From Fodinicurvata halophila (GTDB lineage Bacteria > Pseudomonadota > Alphaproteobacteria > Kiloniellales > DSM-21159), in contig NZ_JBHSCW010000004.1 of the NCBI RefSeq assembly GCF_042651425.1, forward strand, positions 186,001-250,000: DNA of 64,000 nucleotides, in the 5' to 3' direction. Position 1 is the first letter of the stretch. The number at the start of each line of letters is the position of its first letter. Both the position numbers and the translations under genes were made by a program. Positions 17,670 through 26,423 of the stretch are shown one piece after another. The notes beneath the pieces were generated by a model. The model worked only from the letters and a program-made list of their open reading frames with translations. It had not been told where the DNA came from and did no database searches.

Positions 17670-18143
17670 TCAGCCTGTTTCCCTGTGGCGTTTGGCTGCT
17701 GTTTCCACCTGCTCGTCGTACTCGCCCTTTTCGGAGTCCTTCAGCTTGACCGCATAGAGCTCCAGGCGATGGTCGATCAGACGATAGCCAAGCTTGTGGG
17801 CAATTTCCTGCTGCAGGCGCTCGATCTCTTCATTGTAGAACTCGATGACATCGCCGCTCTGCATGTCGATCAGGTGATCGTGGTGATCTTCCGTCGCCTC
17901 TTCATAGCGCGAGCGGCCGTCACCGAAGTCATGGCGTTCGAGAATCCCGGATTCCTCGAACAGCTTGACGGTCCGGTAGACCGTGGCAATGGAAATCCGT
18001 GGGTCCACCTCGGACGCGCGCTGGTAGAGCTGTTCCACATCCGGATGATCGGTGGCCTGGGAGAGGACCCGTGCAATGACGCGCCGCTGCTCGGTCATCT
18101 TCAGGCCACGATCGACACAGAGTTGCTCAATACGTTCCGGCAT
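17670..18143 (-). CDS. fur: Fur-family metalloregulator
   Basis: A 157-residue Fur-family repressor. The winged-helix part runs to about residue 85, with LKMTEQRRVIARVL, DVEQLYQRASEVD and ISIATVYRTVKLFEESGIL. The metal ligands HHDHLIDMQSGDVIEF lie in the dimerisation domain. The C-terminal CxxC zinc motif of E. coli Fur is absent, as in many alphaproteobacterial Fur/Mur proteins, so the sensed metal could be Fe or Mn. The ATG at 18143 is used; a GTG three bases earlier is also in frame. A palindrome covering the -10 lies just upstream, suggesting autoregulation. Confidence 0.92.
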   Translation of the reverse strand: MPERIEQLCVDRGLKMTEQRRVIARVLSQATDHPDVEQLYQRASEVDPRISIATVYRTVKLFEESGILERHDFGDGRSRYEEATEDHHDHLIDMQSGDVIEFYNEEIERLQQEIAHKLGYRLIDHRLELYAVKLKDSEKGEYDEQVETAAKRHRETG

Positions 18144-18163
18144 CACCTTCTCGTAACTTTCCT

Positions 18164-18188
18164 GTTTCGGCTCTATTATAGCCGAAAC
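18164..18188 (-). promoter_or_regulatory. fur promoter -10 within a perfect palindrome (operator candidate)
   Basis: GTTTCGGCT (18164-18172) and AGCCGAAAC (18180-18188) form a perfect 9-bp inverted repeat with a 7-base centre. On the minus strand the centre reads as a consensus -10, TATAAT (18175-18180). No good -35 is visible; a TTGCGT lies 19 bases further up. A repressor bound here would block the fur promoter. The sequence does not match the classical E. coli Fur box, so the binding protein is unknown. Confidence 0.6.
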
Positions 18189-18254
18189 GGGGGGTTGCTA
18201 CGCAATGGATTTCCTGACCGGAGCGCCGTCACGACCCTGCGCTCGGACATGTCC

Positions 18255-18659
18255 TCACCTTGCGCGCTTGCCCAGGCCAATATCCTTGGCAAGCTTGCTG
18301 CGCTGCCGGGCATAGTTGGGGGCCACCATCGGGTAATCGGCGGGAAGACCCCACTTCTCCCGATACTCTTCCGGAGTCATGTTGTAGGCCGTTTTCAGGT
18401 GCCGCTTGAGCATCTTCAGCTTCTTGCCGTCCTCGAGACAGATCAGATAGTCCGGCGTGATGGACTTCTTGATCGGTACGGCCGGGGTGGGCTTTTCCGG
18501 TTCCTTGCCGGTGTCCTGACCGACATTCGCCAGAGTCGAATAGACCTCACGAATCAGGCCGGGCACATCTGCAGGGGCCACGGCATTATTGGAAACGTGT
18601 GCTGCAACTATGTTGCTGGTCAGTGATAATAGTTCGCTGATTTTTGGTTCTTCGCTCAT
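18255..18659 (-). CDS. mucR: MucR/Ros family zinc-finger transcriptional regulator
   Basis: A 134-residue MucR-type regulator, an alphaproteobacterial family controlling exopolysaccharide, motility and cell-cycle genes by binding AT-rich DNA. The domain from residue ~65 contains TPDYLICLEDGKKLKMLKRH, then YNMTPEEYREKWGLP and MVAPNYARQRSKLAKDIGLG. The finger has one Cys, an Asp and two His, the arrangement of Ros/MucR proteins in which Asp replaces the second Cys. Its own upstream region is AT-rich, compatible with autoregulation. It lies between rimI and fur, on the same strand as both. Confidence 0.93.
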   Translation of the reverse strand: MSEEPKISELLSLTSNIVAAHVSNNAVAPADVPGLIREVYSTLANVGQDTGKEPEKPTPAVPIKKSITPDYLICLEDGKKLKMLKRHLKTAYNMTPEEYREKWGLPADYPMVAPNYARQRSKLAKDIGLGKRAR

Positions 18660-18690
18660 CGCTCTTTCTCAGATAACAGTTTCATGTCCT

Positions 18691-18718
18691 TATATATGAC
18701 CTTTCTCTTGCTTGACAA
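18691..18718 (-). promoter_or_regulatory. Probable mucR promoter in an AT-rich region
   Basis: Minus-strand TTGTCA (18713-18718) and TATATA (18691-18696) are 16 bases apart, about 30-60 bases ahead of mucR. The stretch 18660-18846 is much more AT-rich than its surroundings and also holds a CCAAGT/ACTTGG inverted repeat. MucR proteins bind such DNA and repress themselves; that role here is inferred. Confidence 0.5.
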
Positions 18719-18846
18719 TACGCTTTTCTGCTCAACCAAGTATTTTTTTATTTATGCTCACTTGGCTCATTTTACGGGAATCAAACTTTTCCAGCCCAGA
18801 TCATGTCCATCGAGGATGATGAAAAATAGAGGCAAGAATTGCGAAA

Positions 18847-19344
18847 CTAATAAATTCGCCGCTCCATAACCAGAGCATCGACGGGGGTGCGCCGTCCCCG
18901 ATCGTAGTAGGCAGGACGGCGGGCAGTGACGACGAATTCGCCGCTTCTGTACAAGGCGAGAGCAGAGTGATTGTCTTCGGCCACTTCCAGGAAGAGCTGC
19001 CGGGCGCCGAGGGCCCGTGCCTGGGCGCACACGTCTGCCAGCAGGGTGAGCCCCAAGCCCATGCGTCGGCTTTGGGGCAGCACCCCCAGCGTTATGACCT
19101 CGGCTTCGTCGGCCGCCGTCCTGGCCAGGCAGAAGCCGGCGGGCGGCGCTTCAGGTTCGGCCCTCGCGTTCTCCGCCAGGCGCAGGAAGTAGCCGGACAG
19201 GCGGAACAGGGCGTCCAAGGTTGTCCTGTCCCAGGGGTCCTCGGGGAAGCAAAGTCGGTGCGCTTGGGCCAGGGGGGCGATGTCGCGCTCCGTACCGGCA
19301 CGGATAGAGTGGGGCGAGCCCTTTCCCTCGGCCGAACGGTTCAC
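18847..19344 (-). CDS. rimI: Ribosomal-protein-alanine N-acetyltransferase RimI
   Basis: A 165-residue GNAT acetyltransferase. The start is the GTG at 19342-19344, which overlaps the tsaB stop (GTGA) and has GAGAGG about 10 bases upstream. Core motifs are VITLGVLPQSRRMGLGLTLL (acetyl-CoA binding) and LFLEVAEDNHSALALYRSGEF, then YYDRG. RimI acetylates the N-terminal alanine of ribosomal protein S18. Its gene follows tsaB as in many bacteria. The protein ends LVMERRIY. Confidence 0.9.
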   Translation of the reverse strand: MNRSAEGKGSPHSIRAGTERDIAPLAQAHRLCFPEDPWDRTTLDALFRLSGYFLRLAENARAEPEAPPAGFCLARTAADEAEVITLGVLPQSRRMGLGLTLLADVCAQARALGARQLFLEVAEDNHSALALYRSGEFVVTARRPAYYDRGRRTPVDALVMERRIY

Positions 19345-20057
19345 TGTGCGGAGGCCTCTCGTGGACGCGAGACATCCGGCGCCCTTAGGTAGAGCGGTGC
19401 CGCGGCCAGGCTGTCGTCGGTCGCCGACGGCCGGGCCGCCCAGTGGGCCAGGCTGCGTGCATCGCAGTGTCGTGCGGTCTCCACGAACCGGTACGGCTGC
19501 TCCGCAAGTTCCGGGAGGGCAAGCGCGCGTTCCGCGCCGTCGCCCGCCAGCCGCAGGGGGCCGCGCGGCAGCCGCGCGAGCAGAGCGTCCGGGGAGCAGC
19601 CCTCCGGCGATCCCAGAGGGGCGCCCGAAGCGGCGTAGCAACGCAGGAAGACGTCTCCCCGTCTGCTGTCGATCAGGACGGCGAGCGGCGTGTCAGTGTC
19701 CTCGTCTCCGGAACGCGCCTCGCGGGCCTGTTCGGCCAGCAGGGCAAAGCTGTCGAGGCAGAGCAACGGGCACTCGAGCCCGAGCGCAAGTGCGCGGGCC
19801 GTGGCCAGCCCCACGCGTACGCCCGTGAAACTGCCCGGTCCGACGGTGACGGCCAGGCGCGTGATGTCCTGGTAGCTTGTCGCCGCCTCCTCCAGCACCT
19901 CCGCGATCATGGGCATCAGCCGCTCGGCATGGCCGCGGCTGCGGATCTCGAAACGGGCGGCCGCCACGTGGCCTTGGCGAAACACGGCCGCGGAACCGGC
20001 CGATCCAGAGGTGTCAAGGGCCAGGACGGTCGGCCCGGAGGAGGAGTCAGGTGTCAT
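19341..20057 (-). CDS. tsaB: tRNA threonylcarbamoyladenosine biosynthesis protein TsaB
   Basis: A 238-residue TsaB, the ASKHA-fold partner that activates TsaD in forming t6A37. The N-terminal motif is VLALDTSGSAGSAAVF. The family hallmark VGPGSFTGVRVGLATARALA follows near residue 73, then AVLIDSRRGDVFLRCY. It overlaps both neighbours: its ATG overlaps the nitroreductase stop (ATGA), and its stop overlaps the rimI GTG. Confidence 0.95.
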   Translation of the reverse strand: MTPDSSSGPTVLALDTSGSAGSAAVFRQGHVAAARFEIRSRGHAERLMPMIAEVLEEAATSYQDITRLAVTVGPGSFTGVRVGLATARALALGLECPLLCLDSFALLAEQAREARSGDEDTDTPLAVLIDSRRGDVFLRCYAASGAPLGSPEGCSPDALLARLPRGPLRLAGDGAERALALPELAEQPYRFVETARHCDARSLAHWAARPSATDDSLAAAPLYLRAPDVSRPREASAQ

Positions 20058-20698
20058 GCGATGCGACAGACCTCGTCGAAGTCAAAGCGCGGCAGGCGTT
20101 CGTGCAGCACGGAGGGATCGCCGTAGCCGAGGTTGCAGAGAAAGTTCGAGCGTATTGTCGTACCGGCAAAAAAGGTGTTGTCCACCCCTTCGTTGCTGAA
20201 TCCCGACATGGGGCCGCAATCGAGACCCAGCGCCCGTGCCGCGATGATCAGGTACGCGCCCTGCAGGCTGCCGTTCCGGAAGGCATTCTCCACGCGCGCC
20301 TCGTGCTTGTGCTCGCCGGCGAACCCGGATCGCGCGTCGGCATGGGGAAACATGCGCGGCAGGTGTTCGTGGAACTCCACGTCGTAACCGACGATCGCGG
20401 TCACCGGCGCCTTCATGGTCTTGTCGGCATTGTTCTTGGCCAGGTGGGGCTTCAGCGCCTCCTTGGCCTCCGGCGACTTCACGAAGACCAGCCGGATGGG
20501 CTGGCAGTTGGCGCTGGTGGGGCCCATGCGCGCCGTCTCCCACAGCTGCCGCAGCAGGCTGTCGGGGACAGGGCGGTCCTGCCAGGCGTTATGGGTGCGT
20601 GCCTTCAGAAAGATCTGGTCGAAGGCCAGGTCGTCGAGGGCCTCGCTGTCGGGGGCGTCGTCTGCGTCGCGGGTTTTTCTGGCTGCTGTCTGCTGCAC
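20054..20698 (-). CDS. RutE-like malonic semialdehyde reductase / nitroreductase family
   Basis: A 214-residue FMN-dependent nitroreductase-fold protein. Recognisable parts are RTHNAWQDRPVPDSLLRQLW, ARMGPTSANCQPIRLVFV and GLDCGPMSGFSNEGVD, which fit the RutE/HadB/YdfN subgroup acting on malonic semialdehyde. The start is GTG at 20698 with AAGGAGG 8 bases upstream, a strong site. No other rut (pyrimidine degradation) genes are nearby, so the natural substrate is uncertain. It overlaps tsaB by 4 bases and leads the tsaB-rimI unit. Confidence 0.83.
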   Translation of the reverse strand: MQQTAARKTRDADDAPDSEALDDLAFDQIFLKARTHNAWQDRPVPDSLLRQLWETARMGPTSANCQPIRLVFVKSPEAKEALKPHLAKNNADKTMKAPVTAIVGYDVEFHEHLPRMFPHADARSGFAGEHKHEARVENAFRNGSLQGAYLIIAARALGLDCGPMSGFSNEGVDNTFFAGTTIRSNFLCNLGYGDPSVLHERLPRFDFDEVCRIA

Positions 20699-20986
20699 CG
20701 TACAACCTCCTTGCCTGTGTAAACCGTGGCCGACGGGCTGCCGGCATAACAGGCCACTTGGTACCCCTTAGGCAGACGGACAAGTTTTACCTTTGGTGGC
20801 TTGTCGCTGCCGTGGATGCTGACGTAGGTTGGAGGCGGATCGGATCGGGAAATCCGGGGAAGAGCTCAATGGGCCGGAAGGGTCAGCCAGAGGCCATACC
20901 CGGCAAGACCTCGTCCGCGGCGACGCAAGGTGGTATGGAGGCGGCGCGCTTGCGCCATTCCGCAACGCAATTGGGGGCTTTGTATC

Positions 20987-22063
20987 ATGCTGGGCAGAAT
21001 GGGGCGACGATGTCTTCGAGGGTTCGGTGCCTGCCTGCCGGCGGCAGTGGCTGTTGGCCTGATCTTCACCGGTGGCCTTCCGGCCGCCGCGGAGATGACC
21101 GAGGCCGAGTTGAACAACGGCGCCGTGGTCTTGATGTATCATCGTTTCGGAGAGAGCGACTACCCCAGCACCAACGTGACGCTGGAGCAGTTCGAACGCC
21201 AGCTCGAGACGCTCGAGAGCGGTCCCTACGAGGTCATGGCGCTCGGTGACATCGTCGCAGCTCTGGAGTCGGGGGAGACGCTGCCCGATCGCACGGTGGC
21301 CATCACCATCGACGATGCCTACCGGTCGGTCTATACCGAAGCCTGGCCGCGCCTCAGGGAGGCCGGCTTTCCCTTCACGCTGTTCGTTGCCACTGACGTG
21401 CTCGACCGGGAAACGGCCCCCTACATGACCTGGGACCAGCTGCGCGAACTCGCGGCCTCGGACCTGGCGAGCATCGGCCATCAGACGGCCTCGCATCCCA
21501 GCATGCCGCAGCAGAGCCTGGAGCGGAACGAGGAGGAAATCCGACGCGCGAACGCCCGTTTCGAAAAGGAGCTGGGCCAGATCCCCAGCCTGTTCGCCTA
21601 TCCCTACGGGGAAAGCTCCAAGGCCGTGCAGGAGCTGGTGGAGGAGGCCGGCTTCGAGGCGGCCTTCGGCCAGCATTCCGGTGTCATCGGGACAACTCTG
21701 AACCGGTTCAACCTGCCGCGCTTTGCGCTCAACGAGGATTACAGCGACGAGGACCGGCTTAACACGATCCTCAATGCCCGTCCGCTGCCGGCCCGGGACG
21801 TCACCCCGGAGGATCCTCTGGTCGGCGAGAACGACAATCCACCGGTGGCCGGTTTCACGGTCGAGGAGGCTGCAGGCGCACTGTCCGGGCTGTCGTGCTA
21901 CAGCAGCGGTCCCGAAGTGAAGCTGGAGCAACTGGATCGGCGCATCGAACTGCGCTTCGCAGGCCCGCTACCGGAGGGCCGGACCCGTGTCAACTGCACG
22001 ATGCCGGCCGACGAGGGGCGGTGGCGCTGGTTCGGGCGCCAGTTTCTCGTCCCCGAGGATTGA
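20987..22063 (+). CDS. Secreted polysaccharide deacetylase (NodB/CE4 family)
   Basis: A 358-residue exported CE4 esterase. The ATG at 20987 follows a GGGGG motif; a signal peptide ends near AAAEM. The catalytic domain shows VLMYHRFGESDYP, the metal Asp pair in TVAITIDDAYRS and the metal His pair in SIGHQTASHPSM. Later blocks are LFAYPYGESSKAVQEL and AFGQHSGVIG. The ~90 residues after the NodB domain are of unknown function. It probably de-N-acetylates an envelope or exopolysaccharide. It is divergent from the nitroreductase gene and stands alone. Confidence 0.87.
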   Translation: MLGRMGRRCLRGFGACLPAAVAVGLIFTGGLPAAAEMTEAELNNGAVVLMYHRFGESDYPSTNVTLEQFERQLETLESGPYEVMALGDIVAALESGETLPDRTVAITIDDAYRSVYTEAWPRLREAGFPFTLFVATDVLDRETAPYMTWDQLRELAASDLASIGHQTASHPSMPQQSLERNEEEIRRANARFEKELGQIPSLFAYPYGESSKAVQELVEEAGFEAAFGQHSGVIGTTLNRFNLPRFALNEDYSDEDRLNTILNARPLPARDVTPEDPLVGENDNPPVAGFTVEEAAGALSGLSCYSSGPEVKLEQLDRRIELRFAGPLPEGRTRVNCTMPADEGRWRWFGRQFLVPED

Positions 22064-22095
22064 GCCGCGCCGTTCTAGATCAGGGCCGTCCCTGT

Positions 22096-22119
22096 CCAGG
22101 CGCCGGCGTCAGCGCCTGG
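22096..22119 (+). terminator. Hairpin between convergent genes
   Basis: CCAGGCGC (22096-22103) and GCGCCTGG (22112-22119) form a perfect 8-bp stem with an 8-base loop, followed on the plus strand by only three T. It lies 33 bases after the deacetylase stop and overlaps the stop codon of the convergent glucosaminidase gene. It is a weak intrinsic terminator at best. Confidence 0.35.
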
Positions 22120-23218
22120 TTTCGAAGGAGTGCAGTCGGGCATAGAAGCTGCCGCCGTCATCCAGCCGCGCCTCTTCCAGTTCCTGCAGCCGGTTGCTCC
22201 GGATCAGGCCGCGCAGCTTTTCCACATAGTTGTTGATTTCGGCATAGTCCTCGAGGTTCGCGGCCAGGTCATAGCCGTCGACGGTGTCCTTGCGGGCCAC
22301 GGTCTCGGCGCGATTTCGGCGGAACTCCCTGTAGGCTGGATGGGTATTCAGATTGTGCATGTAGGCCCGTACCGAATCCATCAGGTCCTCGAAGGCGCGT
22401 ACGCGTACGGAGCGATCCCTATCGGGTATCAGCGCCTCCGTGCTCTCGCCCCAGGACCGTTGACCGAAGAGGGCATTGCCTTCGACGGCGAAACGCGAGG
22501 TGCCCCAGCCGCTTTCCACGATGGCCTGAGCCAGCGCCAGGCTGACGGGCAGCACGTCCACGCGCCGCTTGAGGATGTCTGTATTGCCGTCCTCGACGCC
22601 ATATTGCCGCGCCAGTTCGTCGAGCCAGGCCCGCGCCTCGGCATCGAGGACGCCTCCGGCTTGCTGGCGCTCCAGCAGCTCGATCATGTGCTCGCGCTTG
22701 GCCTCGATCTCCTGGTTCGCCAGCAGGACCAGCGGCAGGACACTGCGCAGGAAGGCCCGCTTCTTGTCGTCGACGGAAGAGAGGTTGTCGAGATCGCGGG
22801 GCAGGCCGGTAACATAGAGGCGCGGCACTTCGGCGCGGCCCTCACGCACCTCGGCCAGCTTGTAGTCGACGCGCGCAAAGTTGTTCTGCAGGTCCCTCGT
22901 GCTTGCCGGGGCCAGGATCTCGATGTTGCGGAAGTCCGGGCGATCCAGGTCCGGAAGTTCGATTTCGGTGTTGCGGTAGGCTGTCTGGCGTGACGGATCC
23001 ATCTGGGGTTCGGTTCCCGGACGCGGCGGGGGCGCCGCTCCTTCCTCTGCCAGTGCCGTCTCCACGGGATTGAACTCCGGCAGGTCGAGGCTGGCTGTCC
23101 GGTCGGATCCCGTATCCGTCTCGAACTGCGCGAAAAGTGCCGTCATGACTGCCGCGAGCACCAGACCCAGCACAGGCCCCTCCGTGCTGCGGTCGAAATA
23201 CCGCCGTTTTCCGTCCAT
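22109..23218 (-). CDS. Bax-like glucosaminidase domain protein
   Basis: A 369-residue protein starting at the ATG 23218, with GTGAGG just upstream (an earlier GTG at 23251 is possible). A single transmembrane segment near residues 17-31 (GLVLAAVMTALFAQF) anchors it. The C-terminal half is a glucosaminidase/lysozyme-like fold: SLALAQAIVESGWGTSRFAV with the probable catalytic Glu, then GNALFGQRSW and VRAFEDLMDSVRAYMHNLNT. Related E. coli Bax proteins are peptidoglycan hydrolase candidates. The region between is proline-rich and then helical. Confidence 0.86.
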   Translation of the reverse strand: MDGKRRYFDRSTEGPVLGLVLAAVMTALFAQFETDTGSDRTASLDLPEFNPVETALAEEGAAPPPRPGTEPQMDPSRQTAYRNTEIELPDLDRPDFRNIEILAPASTRDLQNNFARVDYKLAEVREGRAEVPRLYVTGLPRDLDNLSSVDDKKRAFLRSVLPLVLLANQEIEAKREHMIELLERQQAGGVLDAEARAWLDELARQYGVEDGNTDILKRRVDVLPVSLALAQAIVESGWGTSRFAVEGNALFGQRSWGESTEALIPDRDRSVRVRAFEDLMDSVRAYMHNLNTHPAYREFRRNRAETVARKDTVDGYDLAANLEDYAEINNYVEKLRGLIRSNRLQELEEARLDDGGSFYARLHSFETRR

Positions 23219-23299
23219 CTGCCTCACTCTTTCCCAAACAAAAACATCCACCCGGCCGAATCTGCCCCGATCGACCGTTACGGATTTTTCGTCTTGCCC

Positions 23300-23860
23300 T
23301 CAGCTGATGGGGCGCACCTCTACCACTTCCGGCACATAGTGCCGCAGCATGTTCTCGATGCCCATCTTCAACGTGGCCGTCGAGGACGGGCAGCCGGAAC
23401 AGGCACCCTGCATGTGCAGGTACACGATGCCGCGATCGAAGCCGTGAAAGATGATGTCGCCCCCGTCCTGCGCGACGGCGGGACGAACACGTGTGTCGAG
23501 CAGTTCCTTGATCGTCGAGACGATCTCGCTGTCCTCGCCATGGTCCTCTTCCGCCTCGTCAGAGGCGCCCGGCTCGACGTCGAAGAGCGGGTGCTTGGCC
23601 ACGAAATGTTCCATCACGGCGCCCAGGATGGAGGGCTTGAGAACGAACCATTCCTTGTCGTCCGTCTTGCTGACGGAAATGAAATCCTGCCCGAAGAACA
23701 CGCCGGACACGCCTTCGATTTCGAACAGGCGCCGAGCCAGAGGGGACACCTGCGCCTGCTCGGCTGTCTCGAAGCTGGCTGTGCCCTTCTCCATAACCTG
23801 CTGTCCCGGAAGGAACTTCAAGGTCGCCGGGTTCGGTGTCTCTTCCGTCTGAATAAACAT
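23300..23860 (-). CDS. nfuA: NfuA-type Fe-S cluster carrier
   Basis: A 186-residue protein with an N-terminal Nfu_N domain (MFIQTEETPNPATLKFLPG, FFGQDFISVSK) and a C-terminal NifU domain carrying the cluster-ligating GACSGCPSSTATLKMGIE. This two-domain layout is that of alphaproteobacterial and mitochondrial Nfu (NFU1), which passes 4Fe-4S clusters to targets such as lipoate synthase. It stands between the glucosaminidase and UspA genes on the same strand, with 121 bases of featureless sequence separating it from uspA. Confidence 0.93.
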   Translation of the reverse strand: MFIQTEETPNPATLKFLPGQQVMEKGTASFETAEQAQVSPLARRLFEIEGVSGVFFGQDFISVSKTDDKEWFVLKPSILGAVMEHFVAKHPLFDVEPGASDEAEEDHGEDSEIVSTIKELLDTRVRPAVAQDGGDIIFHGFDRGIVYLHMQGACSGCPSSTATLKMGIENMLRHYVPEVVEVRPIS

Positions 23861-23981
23861 GGCCTCTGCTCGTCCGCCTCAGTTACGTGGTCAAGTCCGA
23901 TATCGCACGGCTTTATCTGGAAAGTGGAGAACCTCTGCCCAAAGTTCAAGCTCCCAGCATGCATAGCGGCAATGCGGATGC

Positions 23982-24509
23982 TCAGCTTATGGCGTCGATG
24001 TGCTCTTCGGTCAGCCTGTCAGGAACAATCGTGACGGGAACACGAAGACGTCCGACGAACTTTCCGGTCAACGAAGAGACCAGCGGACCCGGCCCGCCGG
24101 GGCCCGTGTTGGCGCCCAGGACCAGAATGGAAATGCTGTCTTCCTCGTCGAGCAGCTTGAACAGAACGTCATTGGTCACACCTTCGCGCAAATAGAGAAT
24201 CGGCATGGAGCCGGCCATTTCCGTGACCCGTTTGGCGGCGCGCTGCAGGAGCTGCTCGGCCTCGCTGCGTGCTTCCTGGGCGAGAAGCTCGCCGACGCCG
24301 AGCCAGGTCTGGAATTCCGAACGCTCGAGGACATACAGCAGGGCCACCCGGCCGCCGGTATGGCGGGCACGCCGGCAGGCATAGCGCAGGGCCACCTCAA
24401 GTTCCTCGGATTCGTCGACCACGACCAGCATGACGCGTTCGGTATTGCCCTCTGTCTGCTTGTCCTTGGAGGTCGTGACCTCAGTGTTGTCTTCGTTGTC
24501 GTTTGTCAT
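23982..24509 (-). CDS. Universal stress protein (UspA family)
   Basis: A 175-residue UspA-fold protein. After a polar 25-residue leader it shows VMLVVVDESEELEVALRYAC. The C-terminal nucleotide-binding pattern appears as LVLGANTGPGGPGPLVSSL followed by RLRVPVTIVPDRL. The start at 24509 was chosen because the frame upstream overlaps the neighbouring gene without homology. Function is a generic stress role, unproven. It lies 41 bases downstream of the TIGR02186 gene and could be co-transcribed with it. Confidence 0.86.
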   Translation of the reverse strand: MTNDNEDNTEVTTSKDKQTEGNTERVMLVVVDESEELEVALRYACRRARHTGGRVALLYVLERSEFQTWLGVGELLAQEARSEAEQLLQRAAKRVTEMAGSMPILYLREGVTNDVLFKLLDEEDSISILVLGANTGPGGPGPLVSSLTGKFVGRLRVPVTIVPDRLTEEHIDAIS

Positions 24510-24550
24510 GGTCCGATTCCACTGCCAGGGGCCTGACGCCTCACTCCCGC

Positions 24551-25297
24551 TTACGGGCGCCGGAAGGCCAGATGCGCGAACCATCCTGCCATCAGTGCGG
24601 TCAGGACGGCAACGAGACCGTACAGCGCGGGACGGTCGTAGGCGAAGGCATAGAGATCCGCTTCGATGCCCACCTTGCTGACAGCGAGCGGCGTGGTCTG
24701 GGCGTTCACCACCTGACCGTCCTGCAGCAGATAGATCTCCGCGGTGTAGATGCCGGTTGGCACGTTGGTCGGCAGATAGACCGAGGTGCGGAACAGGCGC
24801 TCGCTCAGCACGGCCACGCGGCCGGTGCTGCGCGAGTACAGTCCCGCATCCTGCTTGCGCCGGATCAGCGCGCGGCGCCATTTCCCGGCGTCCTCCGGCG
24901 CCAGGCTGCTGCTGTCCTCCAGTGTGAACCGCAAGCGATTGACCCCGAACTCCTGGTTCTGCAGCACCGCTTCGTCGGCGATGTCCCCCAGAGGACGGTT
25001 GCTGGCAACGGCGTAGAAGCGCGGGACCTCTTCATAGACCACGCTGGCCGTATTCATCCAGATGCCGGCCACGCGGCTCTTGCGCATGACGCGCTGTTCG
25101 CTCTCAGGCCCGCGCACCACGACGACGATGTCTCCCGGTTGCTCGATTGCGCCGAACAGCAGGACCTCGGAGCCGGTAAAGCCAGTGGTGATGGCGACCA
25201 GGTGGCTGGAGAGGTCGGCCACCAGCGGCAGGGCCCGCGCCGGCAGGGTCAGTCCGGCCAGCAGCAGCACGAACAGGATCATGCGGCGCGGCTTCAT
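24551..25297 (-). CDS. TIGR02186 family exported protein
   Basis: A 248-residue protein with an N-terminal signal peptide (MKPRRMILFVLLLAGLTLP), a periplasmic domain (residues ~25-215) and one C-terminal membrane helix (ALYGLVAVLTALMAGWFAH). It matches a conserved alphaproteobacterial family always found next to a TSUP transporter, with blocks ITTGFTGSEVLLFGAIE, VVVVRGPESEQRVMRKS and GVNRLRFTLE. It overlaps the transporter gene by 4 bases. It probably assists the transporter; the biochemical role is unknown. Confidence 0.85.
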   Translation of the reverse strand: MKPRRMILFVLLLAGLTLPARALPLVADLSSHLVAITTGFTGSEVLLFGAIEQPGDIVVVVRGPESEQRVMRKSRVAGIWMNTASVVYEEVPRFYAVASNRPLGDIADEAVLQNQEFGVNRLRFTLEDSSSLAPEDAGKWRRALIRRKQDAGLYSRSTGRVAVLSERLFRTSVYLPTNVPTGIYTAEIYLLQDGQVVNAQTTPLAVSKVGIEADLYAFAYDRPALYGLVAVLTALMAGWFAHLAFRRP

Positions 25298-26205
25298 GGC
25301 TCGACCCCCAGGCTGTAGAGGTCATCCGGGGTGGTCACCAGTTCGACGCCGAGGCGAACGGCCACGATCATGACCAGGATGCCCAGCAGAATGCGCAGGG
25401 TGTCCCCCGGCAGCCGGGCGCCCATGCGCCCGCCGAGCTGGGCGCCGATCACGCCGCCCACGATCAGCAGCATGGCCAGTGCCAGGTCCACGGTGTGGTT
25501 CTGGCTGGCCTGCAGGAAGGTGACGTTGGCGGAAACGAAGATGATCTGGAACAGCGAGGTGCCGATCACCACCGCTGTGGGCATTCCCAGCAGGTAGATC
25601 ATCAAGGGAACCAGGATGAAAGCGCCGCCCACGCCCATGATGGCGCTGATCACGCCGACCATCAGCCCGATACCGAAGGGCAACAGGGCGGAGATGTAGA
25701 GCCGTGACTTGCGGAAACGCGTCTTCAGCGGCAGGCCGTGGACCCAGGTGTGGACATGCAGCTTGCCGGGCGCCAGCTTGCTGCGCCGGCGCAGGAAGGC
25801 CCGCACGCCCTCCCATAGCATCATCGCGCCAACGATCGTGAGAAGGGTGACGTAGGACAGGTTGATGACCAGGTCGATCTGGCCCAGTTCGCGCAGATAG
25901 GAGAAGAGTGCGACGCCCAGGGTCGAACCGACGAAGCCGCCCATCAGCAGTACGACCCCCATCTTGAAGTCGACATTGCCGCGCCGCCAGTGGGCGAAGA
26001 CTCCCGAGACCGAGGAGGCCACCACGTGATTGGCCTGTGTGGCGACCGCGATGGTCGGGGGAATGCCGATCAGGACGAGCAGGGGCGTCATGAGGAAACC
26101 CCCACCCACCCCGAAAATTCCGGACAGGAAGCCGATTACCGAGCCGAGGCCGAGCAGCAGGAAGACGTCTACGGAGATTTCAGCGATCGGCAGGTAGATC
26201 TGCAT
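25294..26205 (-). CDS. TauE/SafE (TSUP) family transporter, probable sulfite or sulfonate exporter
   Basis: A 303-residue membrane protein with about eight helices and two TSUP repeats. The signatures are GFLSGIFGVGGGFLMTPLLV in the first half and GVISAIMGVGGAFILVPLMI in the second. TSUP proteins move sulfite, sulfonates or related C2 compounds. The pair with a TIGR02186 protein, overlapping by 4 bases, is characteristic of alphaproteobacteria. The substrate cannot be told from sequence. Confidence 0.9.
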   Translation of the reverse strand: MQIYLPIAEISVDVFLLLGLGSVIGFLSGIFGVGGGFLMTPLLVLIGIPPTIAVATQANHVVASSVSGVFAHWRRGNVDFKMGVVLLMGGFVGSTLGVALFSYLRELGQIDLVINLSYVTLLTIVGAMMLWEGVRAFLRRRSKLAPGKLHVHTWVHGLPLKTRFRKSRLYISALLPFGIGLMVGVISAIMGVGGAFILVPLMIYLLGMPTAVVIGTSLFQIIFVSANVTFLQASQNHTVDLALAMLLIVGGVIGAQLGGRMGARLPGDTLRILLGILVMIVAVRLGVELVTTPDDLYSLGVEP

Positions 26206-26423
26206 GACGGCGCTCAGGACCTCCCACCGCTGGTTTCAGCAATGTTGTCTGTTCCCGGCAGCCGCTTTCTGGCGATCAAGATGCGCTCCCTGCATGCGTC
26301 GATTGCGCGCCGCCGCTGCAGGGGGGCGCGCAAAGGGCCTGATGCGAACTTACCTGCTTCCGGCGCCAAGTCCAATGCCTTGAGCCCGCCGCGCGCGGAT
26401 CGAACCGATTGCGGGCGCGCCTT

